Numbered from the stretch's first letter, positions 1 through 5,706 are shown. The stretch: 5,706 bases of DNA from Methyloceanibacter sp. (GCA_016649675.1 JAENXG010000162.1:1-5706), one strand, 5' to 3'. Program-made: numbers and translations. Notes: a model not told the origin generated them from the sequence alone.

Positions 1-1372
1 CCTTGCCGTCATCGCCCTCGGTCAGGCCGTGGCTCGCCACATAGATGAACACGTCGCCCGGGTTCTTGTCGTCGATGCGCTTGGCGATCTCGCCGCCGGG
101 ATTTCCATCCGAGCCGAACACGCGCTCGAAATCGGCGAGGGTGGCGTCGCGGAGATCGATGATGTTGTCCTTGCGATAGCCGAGCTGATCGGTGAGGAGC
201 GCGGTGACTGCATCGGCGTCGCTGGCCCCATAGGAGTTCACCGGCAGATCGCCCTGATAGGTCTTGTTGCCGACCACGACGGCGATGTTGCCCTCGTTCT
301 TCACGCCGGCCGGCAGGTTCTTGAAGATGGTGCGGATCTCGGTCTGCGGCTCGACCACCGTCCTCACCGGATAGACGCATTGATCGGGAGCGACGCAGAT
401 CGTGACATGGGCGAGCTGCTCGAGCTTGAGCACCGAGGCGAGCGGCATGTAGGGCCCCACCTGCGTGCAGTTCTCGCACCAGGTGATGCCCTCTCTGGCG
501 GCGATGGCGTCGAGCTTGGCCGGAGAGAAATAGGTGGGTTTCGGCAGGCAGGCAGTGGGGCAGGGACCAAGCGCCGGGCGCTTGCCATAGGCCTCGACCA
601 CGAGATCGTAGAGGTCCTGAGGCAGGCAGCGGATGGGGTCAGCCGCGGCGACTTTTGATTTCGGCTTGGGCTTAGGCTCTTCTGCCTGTTTTGGCGGGGA
701 CGGCGCAACCGGTTCTCCCACCGGTGCCACGGCATGGGCCGGGCTCACCTCGCCTGGGTCGACGACGACGGTCGGGGGCTTGATGCAGGTGCCGTTGGCT
801 GGGATGAGGCCGGGGGCGCACATGCAGCCGTTGCCGGCCTTGATCATCGGCCAGTCGCAATCCACCACGTGCGGCTCATCGCGCTTCACGCATTCGCCGT
901 GCTCGCGCTTATAGCCGGAGACGCACTCGCAGCCTTTGCCGGCCTTGGTCTCCGGCCACTCGCAGGACGCGGTTTCGGGCGTCGGGTAGACGCAGCCCTT
1001 CCTGGTCTTGATCCTCGGCAGCTCGCATTTGGCGACCTCGGGGGTCGTCACCTTCACGCAGGTGTGCTTCTTCCTCGACCAGGTGAGGCCTTCCGGACAG
1101 CCCTTCGGCTGCGTCACCTGTTGCTGCTTGTTGTACTGGTTGTTGTCCTCTTGCCGCCGGCGGATGGCTTCGTTCAGCAGGATGGTGCCGACACCGATCC
1201 CCACGCCGACACCGACGTTACCGCCTCCACCGCCGCCGCCATGGCGGTGGTAATGATCGCCGTCATAATGATCGCCGGCCGAGGCCTCGCGTGTATCGGA
1301 ACCGAGAGCCATGACAAGGAATGCGAGCGCCGCTCCGACAGCCAGAACGCGCTTTAACCGCAACTGACGCAT
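1..1372 (-). CDS. Exported caspase-family (peptidase C14) protein with Cys-rich repeats; C-terminus beyond window
   Basis: The frame is open from ATG 1372 to the left edge (457 codons, no stop), so the gene is partial. A signal peptide is clear: basic start, hydrophobic core about residues 9-24, and A-S-A at 30-32 as likely cleavage site. Next come a His/Gly-rich stretch (35-51), an alternating Gly/Val segment (52-62), and a Cys-rich region (92-196) in which C-x10-C-x-C-x10-C occurs twice (C137-C161, C172-C196), with a half unit at C116-C127. A Pro/Lys linker (about 217-238) and seven more Cys (249-332) follow. From about residue 361 a caspase p20-like fold begins: a strand reading IAVVVGNKTY, then GASDADAV, and YVASHG with the presumed catalytic His448. 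The catalytic Cys would lie outside the window. By family knowledge such proteins are cysteine peptidases, often cutting after basic residues; substrate and role here are unknown. Start choice is supported by a strong Shine-Dalgarno sequence and the signal peptide. Confidence 0.85.
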   Translation of the reverse strand, partial: MRQLRLKRVLAVGAALAFLVMALGSDTREASAGDHYDGDHYHRHGGGGGGGNVGVGVGIGVGTILLNEAIRRRQEDNNQYNKQQQVTQPKGCPEGLTWSRKKHTCVKVTTPEVAKCELPRIKTRKGCVYPTPETASCEWPETKAGKGCECVSGYKREHGECVKRDEPHVVDCDWPMIKAGNGCMCAPGLIPANGTCIKPPTVVVDPGEVSPAHAVAPVGEPVAPSPPKQAEEPKPKPKSKVAAADPIRCLPQDLYDLVVEAYGKRPALGPCPTACLPKPTYFSPAKLDAIAAREGITWCENCTQVGPYMPLASVLKLEQLAHVTICVAPDQCVYPVRTVVEPQTEIRTIFKNLPAGVKNEGNIAVVVGNKTYQGDLPVNSYGASDADAVTALLTDQLGYRKDNIIDLRDATLADFERVFGSDGNPGGEIAKRIDDKNPGDVFIYVASHGLTEGDDGK

Positions 1373-1551
1373 CGTCGCCTCCCCATAGGCTCGGCACGAT
1401 GGGCAGCATAGCCTCGAAATTCGACCCGTGCCATAGAATCTCCGGCTTTTCCGCCTCCCTTGGGGCGGCTACAAACCGCCGACCGTCTGCCGCTTGTGGC
1501 ACCTGCTTTCTCGCCTGCCTGACGGCCCCCTCCAACCCGCGCCCCCCCCGG
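1373..1551. other. Divergent intergenic region between the caspase-like and GH3 genes
   Basis: This 179-bp stretch must hold the promoters of both divergent genes. On the minus strand TATGCT (1410-1405) matches four of six bases of a sigma70 -10 box and would give a leader of roughly 25 nt, but no good -35 box lies upstream. An 11-bp palindrome, TCGAA-A-TTCGA (1414-1424), sits just upstream of it. GGCGG and CCGCC (1464-1468 and 1476-1480) could pair around a 7-nt loop. No convincing plus-strand promoter for the GH3 gene was found. A run of eight C (1542-1549) lies directly before the GH3 start. Confidence 0.5.
1378..1384 (-). promoter_or_regulatory. Ribosome binding site of the caspase-like gene
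   Basis: Read on the minus strand this is GGGGAGG, five bases before ATG 1372. It is a strong Shine-Dalgarno match at good spacing and decides the start codon of the caspase-like gene. Confidence 0.7.
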
Positions 1552-2733
1552 ATGAAGCTGCTACGCGTCCCCGCAATGACGAAGACCCTGATGGCTGCGA
1601 TCCTGCTTTTGCTCTGGATGGCGTTGCCGGCCCGCGTCTTGGCCTTCGACATCGAGCTGAAAGCCTCTGCCGATACCGGCGACCTCGATACCGTGATCGG
1701 GCAGATGATCATGGTGGGCTTTGCCGGGCATAGTGACCGCGACCCGGGCGTCATGGAAGTGCGCGACGAGCTTTCCAGGGGCACGATCGGGGGCGTGGTG
1801 CTTTACCCCGAGAATATCGGTTCGCAGGCGGAGCTGCGCGCGCTGACGGCGTTCTTACGCAATGCGAGGTCGGCGCCGATCCCCTTCATCGCCGTCGATC
1901 AGGAAGGGGGCCTTGTGCAGCGGCTCACGCATCGCGACGGGTACACGTATTTCCCGTCGGCGCGGAGCGTCGGCCGGAACCCGAGCTTCAGCTCGCCGGA
2001 AAGCGCGCAGCGCCTTTACAAGACGATGGCCGATGAGCTGGCGGTGGCGGGCTTCAACCTCAATTTCGGCCCGGTGGTCGATCTCAACCTCAACCCCGAC
2101 AATCCGGTGATCGGCGGGCGTGAGCGAAGCTTCGGCGCCGATCCCAATGCGGTCACGGCGCTGGCGCGGGCCTTCATCATCGCCCATCGCGAGGCCGGCA
2201 TCGTCACCGTGGCCAAGCACTTCCCCGGCCACGGCTCGAGCCACACCGACAGCCACAAGGCGCTCGCCGATGTCTCGGAGACCTGGCGGGAGATCGAGCT
2301 TGAGCCCTATCGCCAGCTCGCGCATGACGGCCTGCTCGATGGGGTGATGATCGGCCATCTCTATCACCCGCGCTTCAGCGACGGCGCCAGGCTCCCCGCC
2401 TCGCTGTCGGGCCGCGCGGTCCAAGCTTTGCGCTCCGAGCACTATATCGGCTTTCAGGGCGTGATCTTCAGCGACGACATGGAGATGGGTGCGGTGCGCG
2501 ACGACTATTCGATCGAGGAGCGCGTGATCAAGGCGGTGAATGCCGGCACCGACCTCATCGTCTTCTCCAACGTCCTGGCGCACGACCCCGAGCTCGGCGA
2601 GAAGATCCACGCCATCATCGCGGATGCGGTGCGCGACGGGCGCATCTCGCGCATCCGCATCGAGCAGGCTTACGGGAAGATTCGTCTGTTGAAGCGCCGG
2701 CTTGCCGAGCATGACCTCCCCGGCAAGTGGTGA
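1552..2733 (+). CDS. Exported GH3 beta-N-acetylhexosaminidase (NagZ-like)
   Basis: This 393-residue protein carries the NagZ signature of glycoside hydrolase family 3. Seen are DQEGG (116-120), GGRERSFGADP (188-198), KHFPGHG (222-228) followed by TDSH (232-235), and SDDMEMGA (307-314). By family knowledge Asp308 would be the nucleophile and the Asp233/His235 pair the acid/base dyad, cleaving terminal beta-N-acetylglucosamine, classically from GlcNAc-anhydroMurNAc products of peptidoglycan turnover. E. coli NagZ is cytoplasmic and about 340 residues. This one has an N-terminal hydrophobic segment (about 14-30, ending ARVLA-F) that looks like a signal peptide, so it probably works in the periplasm or outside the cell. 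The start is uncertain: ATG 1552 has no real Shine-Dalgarno sequence; ATG 1576 gives a tidier signal peptide (385 residues); ATG 1591 is also in frame. Its stop lies 3 bp from that of convergent cydB. Function is confident at family level; substrate (peptidoglycan or another GlcNAc glycan) is open. Confidence 0.9.
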   Translation: MKLLRVPAMTKTLMAAILLLLWMALPARVLAFDIELKASADTGDLDTVIGQMIMVGFAGHSDRDPGVMEVRDELSRGTIGGVVLYPENIGSQAELRALTAFLRNARSAPIPFIAVDQEGGLVQRLTHRDGYTYFPSARSVGRNPSFSSPESAQRLYKTMADELAVAGFNLNFGPVVDLNLNPDNPVIGGRERSFGADPNAVTALARAFIIAHREAGIVTVAKHFPGHGSSHTDSHKALADVSETWREIELEPYRQLAHDGLLDGVMIGHLYHPRFSDGARLPASLSGRAVQALRSEHYIGFQGVIFSDDMEMGAVRDDYSIEERVIKAVNAGTDLIVFSNVLAHDPELGEKIHAIIADAVRDGRISRIRIEQAYGKIRLLKRRLAEHDLPGKW

Positions 2734-2736
2734 GCG

Positions 2737-3771
2737 TCAATGATAGGCGTCGTGCTCCGACGCCTCCCAGAACACGTAATAGGAATAGGCGGTGTAGCCG
2801 AGGATGATGGGCAGGATGGGGATCGCGCCGTACAGCATGAACAGCTGGCTATCGGGTGCTGCCGCCGCCTGCCAGATCGTGATCCCCGGCGGGATGATGT
2901 AGGGGAAGAGACTCACCGCCAGCCCCGTGTAGCAGAGAATGAACAGCACGGTGGCGAGCAGGAAGGGCGTGTAGCGTTGCCGTCGCGCTAACGCCATCCA
3001 GAGCGCCACGACGCTGCCCGCGGTGGCCAGCGGCACCGGGCTCAGCATCACGATATGAGCGGGCTTGAACCAGCGCGCAGCGATCTCAGGATGCAGGAAT
3101 GGCGTCCACAGGCTGAACACCAGAATGAACACGGACAATGCGATCAGCGCAAAGCGGGCGACGCCGTAGGCCCACTCTTTCAGCGCCTCGTCGCCCTTCA
3201 TGATCAGCCAAGCTGCCGAGAGCAGCACATAACCGGAGAGCAGCGCGATCGACGTGACGGCGGAGAAGGGCGTGAGCCAGTCGAAGGCGCCGCCGGAGAA
3301 GCGGTTGTCGGCCACAGTGAAGCCCTGCACGAAGGCCCCGATGACCACGCCCTGCATCAGAGCGGCGAGGATCGAGCCGCCGGCGAAGGCCGCGTCCCAC
3401 AGGAAGCGGTAGCGCTCGGACTTGAAGCGGAACTCGAAGGCGACGCCGCGCATGATGAGCCCGATCAGCATGAGGATGATGGGAATGTAGAGCGCCGGCA
3501 GCATGACTGAATAAGCGAGCGGGAAAGCCGCGAGCAGGCCGCCGCCGCCGAGCACGAGCCAGGTCTCGTTGCCGTCCCAGAACGGCGCCACCGAGTTCAT
3601 CATGGCGTCGCGGTCTTTGTGGGATGGAGCAAACGGGAAAAGAACGCCAAGCCCGAGATCGTAGCCCCCGAGCAGCACATAGAGGAACACGGCGAGCGCG
3701 AGGATCGCCGCCCACACCAGCGGCAAGATGATGGGGAGGATTTGGCTGAGCCCTGGATCGACCGCTGTCAT
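2737..3771 (-). CDS. cydB: Cytochrome bd-type quinol oxidase subunit II
   Basis: This is the second subunit (344 residues) of the membrane quinol oxidase that reduces O2 to water; it pairs with CydA in the inner membrane. Family landmarks are visible: a first helix ending in GGYDLGLG (35-42), FWDGNETWLVLGGGGL (64-79), MRGVAFEFR (107-115), and about eight hydrophobic segments spread to the C-terminus, which ends SEHDAYH. Length is close to that of CioB/CydB proteins. ATG 3771 overlaps the cydA stop codon as ATGA (3771-3768), so translation is probably coupled. A Shine-Dalgarno sequence, CAGGA, stands five bases before the ATG. The reading frame stays open well upstream into cydA, but that extension lacks family similarity, and the overlap and RBS point to 3771. 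No small cydX-like gene follows, because the 3' end abuts the convergent GH3 gene. Confidence 0.96.
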   Translation of the reverse strand: MTAVDPGLSQILPIILPLVWAAILALAVFLYVLLGGYDLGLGVLFPFAPSHKDRDAMMNSVAPFWDGNETWLVLGGGGLLAAFPLAYSVMLPALYIPIILMLIGLIMRGVAFEFRFKSERYRFLWDAAFAGGSILAALMQGVVIGAFVQGFTVADNRFSGGAFDWLTPFSAVTSIALLSGYVLLSAAWLIMKGDEALKEWAYGVARFALIALSVFILVFSLWTPFLHPEIAARWFKPAHIVMLSPVPLATAGSVVALWMALARRQRYTPFLLATVLFILCYTGLAVSLFPYIIPPGITIWQAAAAPDSQLFMLYGAIPILPIILGYTAYSYYVFWEASEHDAYH

Positions 3772-5150
3772 GGATTTCCTGACGCTGCCATGGGTCGGTG
3801 CGAAAGATCGGCCTCGTCCTCGGACACCGGCGGGGTCTCTTCGGGACCGCGGCGCACGAGCTGGGCAATGTAATAGACGCCGGCACCGAACACGATGCCG
3901 TAGACGAGCACGAAGAGGATGATCGAGGCGAGCACGCTGCCGCCCGGAACCGGCGACACCGCATCGGCGGTGCGCAACACGCCATACACCGTCCAGGGCT
4001 GGCGCCCGACTTCCGCGGTGAACCAGCCGGCGAGAACGGCGAGGAAGCCAAGCGGCGACACCCAGGTCAAAAGTCGCAAGAACCAGCGGCTGGTATAGAG
4101 TCGCCCCGTCAGCCATAGGATCGACCCGATAAGCCCGGTGGCGATCATGATCATCCCGATGCCCACCATGATGCGGAAGGCGAAAAAGGGGATGATGGGA
4201 TTGGGCCGGTCCTCGGGCGGAAAGGATTTCAGCCCCCTAATCTCGCCGTCCCACTCATGGGTGAGGATCAGGCTGCCGAGCTTGGGGATGGCGAGCTCGT
4301 AATGGTTGGTCTCTTCCTTGGGGTCGGGGACCGCAAACAGGATCAGCGGCACCTCCTTGCCGGTTTCCCAATGGGCTTCGAGCGCCGCAATCTTGGCGGG
4401 CTGATATTTTAGCGTGTTCAGCCCGTGCATGTCGCCGATCACGAGCTGGAGCGGGGCGAGCCAGACGAGCAGGCTCAAGCCCATGCCGAGCATGATCCGC
4501 CCATGCGCCACGCTCCTCCCGCGCAAGATGTACCAGGCGCCGATGCCAGCGACGATGAAGGCGGTGGTGAGATAGGCGGCCGCCACCATATGGGCGAAGC
4601 GATAGGGGAAGGAGGGGTTGAAGATGACCTGTCCCCAGTCCGTCACATGCAGCACGCCATCAGCGGCGACGCGGAAGCCGGCCGGCGTCTGCATCCAGCT
4701 ATTGGCCGACAGGATCCAGAAAGCCGAGATCACGGTGCCGAGCGCCACCATGCAGGCGGCGAAAAAATGTACGGGCTTCGACACGCGCTTGGCGCCGAAC
4801 AGCATGATGCCGAGAAAGCCCGCCTCGAGGAAGAAGGCGGTCAAGACCTCGTAGGACATCAGCGGCCCAATGACATTGCCGCCGCGGCGCGACAGCTCGC
4901 TCCAATTGGTGCCGAACTCGTAGGAGAGCACCACGCCGGAGACGACGCCCATGCCGAAGGATACGGCGAAGATCTTGGTCCAATGCCGGGCGATGTCGAA
5001 ATAAATGGCCTTGCCGGTCTTGAGCCACAGCGCCTCGAGCACCACGAGCCAGGCGGCAAGCCCGATGGTGAAAGACGGAAAGAGGATGTGAAAAGAGATG
5101 GTGAATGCGAACTGGATGCGCGAAAGGAGAAGCGGGTCGAGCTCTGGCAT
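3768..5150 (-). CDS. cydA: Cytochrome bd-type quinol oxidase subunit I (short Q-loop, CIO-like)
   Basis: This 460-residue subunit carries the hemes and quinol site of cytochrome bd oxidase. By alignment from memory with E. coli CydA, His21 in SFHILFPSFTIG would be the high-spin heme ligand (E. coli H19), His187 in FAHMVAA and Met328 in FRIMVG the heme b558 ligands (H186, M393), Glu101 and Glu109 in YEVLTAFFLE the proton-path glutamates (E99, E107), Lys253 and Glu258 in PAKIAALE the quinol-site residues (K252, E257), and Glu380 before GRQPW the residue matching E445. All key residues are present. It is some 60 residues shorter than E. coli CydA, mainly in the loop between about 260 and 320, so it has the short Q-loop typical of CIO-like enzymes, often cyanide-tolerant; that property is inferred. 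ATG 5150 is preferred to an in-frame TTG at 5171 because family proteins start at about this point and AGG lies five bases upstream. It is the first gene of the cydA-cydB operon. Confidence 0.97.
   Translation of the reverse strand: MPELDPLLLSRIQFAFTISFHILFPSFTIGLAAWLVVLEALWLKTGKAIYFDIARHWTKIFAVSFGMGVVSGVVLSYEFGTNWSELSRRGGNVIGPLMSYEVLTAFFLEAGFLGIMLFGAKRVSKPVHFFAACMVALGTVISAFWILSANSWMQTPAGFRVAADGVLHVTDWGQVIFNPSFPYRFAHMVAAAYLTTAFIVAGIGAWYILRGRSVAHGRIMLGMGLSLLVWLAPLQLVIGDMHGLNTLKYQPAKIAALEAHWETGKEVPLILFAVPDPKEETNHYELAIPKLGSLILTHEWDGEIRGLKSFPPEDRPNPIIPFFAFRIMVGIGMIMIATGLIGSILWLTGRLYTSRWFLRLLTWVSPLGFLAVLAGWFTAEVGRQPWTVYGVLRTADAVSPVPGGSVLASIILFVLVYGIVFGAGVYYIAQLVRRGPEETPPVSEDEADLSHRPMAASGNP
3777..3781 (-). 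promoter_or_regulatory. Ribosome binding site of cydB
   Basis: CAGGA on the minus strand, inside the end of cydA and five bases before ATG 3771. It supports the ATGA-overlapping start over longer upstream readings of the same frame. Confidence 0.6.
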
Positions 5151-5155
5151 CCTTA

Positions 5156-5169
5156 CCTGTCGCCTTTCC
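5156..5169 (-). promoter_or_regulatory. Ribosome binding region of cydA
   Basis: On the minus strand a purine-rich stretch has GGAAAGG (5169-5163) and then CAGG (5159-5156). The AGG lies five bases before ATG 5150. It favours ATG 5150 over the TTG at 5171, which lies on the far side of these motifs. Confidence 0.5.
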
Positions 5170-5175
5170 AAGGTC

Positions 5176-5190
5176 TGCCGCGTCGCGGCA
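5176..5190 (-). promoter_or_regulatory. GC-rich hairpin or palindromic operator in the cydA leader
   Basis: This is a perfect 15-bp interrupted palindrome (TGCCGCG-T-CGCGGCA on the plus strand). In the cydA transcript it could fold as a 6-bp GC-rich stem with a GAC loop, ending just upstream of the ribosome binding region. It could equally be a dimeric regulator site, or chance in GC-rich DNA. It has no U-tract after it, so it is not an intrinsic terminator. Confidence 0.4.
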
Positions 5191-5229
5191 CCAAGCCCCC
5201 GTCCAGAGACGATTCGATCTCGCTAGCAG

Positions 5230-5259
5230 AGTAGCCCTGCGTCCTCGTGACGGAAACAA
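5230..5259 (-). promoter_or_regulatory. Weak candidate promoter for cydAB
   Basis: On the minus strand TTGTTT (5259-5254) and GCTACT (5235-5230), 18 bp apart, match three of six bases each of the sigma70 -35 and -10 boxes. Transcription would begin near 5223, giving a leader of about 70 nt that includes the hairpin at 5176-5190. The match is weak. No FNR/FixK-type TTGAT-N4-ATCAA site was seen in the region. Confidence 0.2.
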
Positions 5260-5307
5260 GCGTATGCGCCGCAGGGTGCTCTTTTGCTTTACACATCGCG
5301 TGTCCAT

Positions 5308-5319
5308 CCCGCTAGCGGG
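5308..5319. repeat. 12-bp perfect palindrome in the cydA-methyltransferase intergenic region
   Basis: CCCGCTAGCGGG reads the same on both strands. Its core CGCTAGC occurs again at 5221-5227. A lac-like TTTACA (5288-5293) lies 17 bp upstream of the central GCTAGC on the plus strand, so the palindrome could overlap a -10 region for the methyltransferase gene, though the -10 match is poor. A regulator binding site is a reasonable but unproven reading. Confidence 0.35.
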
Positions 5320-5398
5320 GCGAAGGAGGGACATGCGTCACGATCGGAAAGCACGGCATACGTCCTTTCGCGCCAGCAATCGTCGGGTATTCTAGAGC

Positions 5399-5706
5399 AT
5401 GGATGCAAAGAGCCTCGCCCTGACTGTCCTCGGAAGGACACTTCAGTCACGCGGATATCGGTTTGTGGCTGTCACCCCCGCGACCCACTGCCGGGTCCTC
5501 GATCGACCTCCGGGTCAGACGACGTTGGAGTCGATCTTCGGGTGGAACCGGCCGTTCGAGCGCGAGGCTCTGGCCCCTGATATTTTCGACCTCCTCGAGG
5601 ACGCCGAGGCGCTGGAAGGGGAGGGCGGCCAGTACAAGTCAAAGGTGCGCTTCGCCACGATCGGCGATTTGCTGTTCGTGCATTCCGCCTTTCCCACCGT
5701 CGAACA
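5399..5706 (+). CDS. Probable class I SAM-dependent methyltransferase, N-terminal part; cut by right edge
   Basis: The frame is open from ATG 5399 to the window end (102 codons plus two bases) and begins MDAKSLALTVLGRTL. An in-frame TAG at 5393-5395 makes 5399 the earliest possible ATG. Visible motifs are GYRFVAVTPATHCRVL (about 19-34), FGWNRPF (about 48-54) and a run near the end reading LLFVHSAFPTVE. I recall this arrangement (VTPATHxRV, FGWxRPF, HSAFPT) from the N-terminal part of alphaproteobacterial proteins annotated as SAM-dependent methyltransferases, where the Rossmann domain follows; that domain would lie outside this window, so the assignment rests on resemblance and not on a visible SAM-binding motif. 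No good Shine-Dalgarno sequence precedes the ATG (only TAGAG, almost touching it), so translation may be weak or leaderless. The gene diverges from cydA; no functional link is evident. Substrate unknown. Confidence 0.65.
   Translation, partial: MDAKSLALTVLGRTLQSRGYRFVAVTPATHCRVLDRPPGQTTLESIFGWNRPFEREALAPDIFDLLEDAEALEGEGGQYKSKVRFATIGDLLFVHSAFPTVE

Larger units (their letters stand above)
5151..5398. other. Divergent intergenic region between cydA and the methyltransferase gene
   Basis: This 248-bp stretch has no supported gene. It separates the cydAB operon (leftward) from the methyltransferase gene (rightward) and must hold both promoters. It contains the leader palindrome at 5176-5190, the palindrome at 5308-5319, CCCTGCG/CGCAGGG arms (5235-5241 and 5270-5276), and three CTAG sites (5222-5225 region, 5312-5315, 5392-5395). 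No tRNA-like fold or intrinsic terminator was seen. Confidence 0.6.

Noticed and set aside
29..658. Plus-strand 209-codon open frame opposite the caspase-like gene
   Set aside because: The minus strand has a signal peptide, RBS, Cys repeats and caspase motifs; the plus frame shows no recognisable domain and is what GC-rich codon bias produces on the opposite strand.
1416..1437. TGGCAC on the minus strand suggesting a sigma54 promoter for the caspase-like gene
   Set aside because: The -24 element resembles the consensus but there is no GC of a TTGC -12 element at the right distance.
1263..1784. Minus-strand 173-codon open frame spanning the intergenic region and both gene starts
   Set aside because: It lies out of frame with the caspase-like gene, overlaps the GH3 signal peptide region, and has no recognisable motif.
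1855..2712. Minus-strand 285-codon open frame opposite the GH3 gene
   Set aside because: The plus strand has full NagZ motifs; the antisense product is a low-complexity His/Asp/Arg-rich shadow.
4425..5234. Plus-strand 269-codon open frame opposite cydA
   Set aside because: It is rich in His, Glu and Gly as expected from the antisense of a membrane protein, with no domain; cydA is certain.
5235..5276. CCCTGCG/CGCAGGG inverted arms as an attenuator or terminator
   Set aside because: The 28-nt loop is long, the arms are only 7 bp, and no T-run follows in a useful place; arms like this are expected by chance in GC-rich DNA.
5246..5362. Paired 7-mers (CGTGACG/CGTCACG and CGTATGC/GCATACG) as ends of a mobile element
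   Set aside because: The pairs are not nested in inverted order, there are no flanking direct repeats, and 7-bp matches at this distance are chance level.

Overview
This GC-rich window looks like chromosomal DNA of an alphaproteobacterium, most likely Hyphomicrobiales (Rhizobiales). That placement is inferred from overall gene style and composition; there is no rRNA or other marker to prove it. It holds five protein genes, two of them cut by the window edges. I see no tRNA or rRNA gene, insertion sequence, CRISPR array or convincing intrinsic terminator.

Layout from left to right. (1) Positions 1-1372, minus strand: the N-terminal 457 codons of an exported caspase-family (peptidase C14) protein. 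It has a signal peptide, a His/Gly-rich segment, cysteine-rich repeats, a Pro/Lys linker and the first part of the caspase fold with its catalytic His; the catalytic Cys lies beyond base 1. (2) Positions 1373-1551: a 179-bp divergent intergenic region. (3) Positions 1552-2733, plus strand: a glycoside hydrolase family 3 protein with NagZ (beta-N-acetylhexosaminidase) motifs and an export signal. (4) Positions 2737-5150, minus strand: cydB and cydA, encoding the two main subunits of a short-Q-loop (CIO-like) cytochrome bd quinol oxidase. They overlap by ATGA and read toward the GH3 gene, leaving only 3 bp between the convergent stop codons. (5) Positions 5151-5398: a 248-bp divergent intergenic region with palindromes and all three CTAG tetranucleotides of the window. 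(6) Positions 5399-5706, plus strand: the start of a probable class I SAM-dependent methyltransferase gene, cut by the right edge.

Functionally, cydA-cydB form an obvious operon for an oxygen-reducing terminal oxidase. The caspase-like protein and the GH3 enzyme are both predicted to be exported and share a divergent promoter region, so an envelope role is conceivable, but nothing in the sequence ties them to one pathway. I do not see a clear undescribed multi-gene system. The least ordinary element is the exported caspase-like protein with its regularly spaced cysteine repeats.
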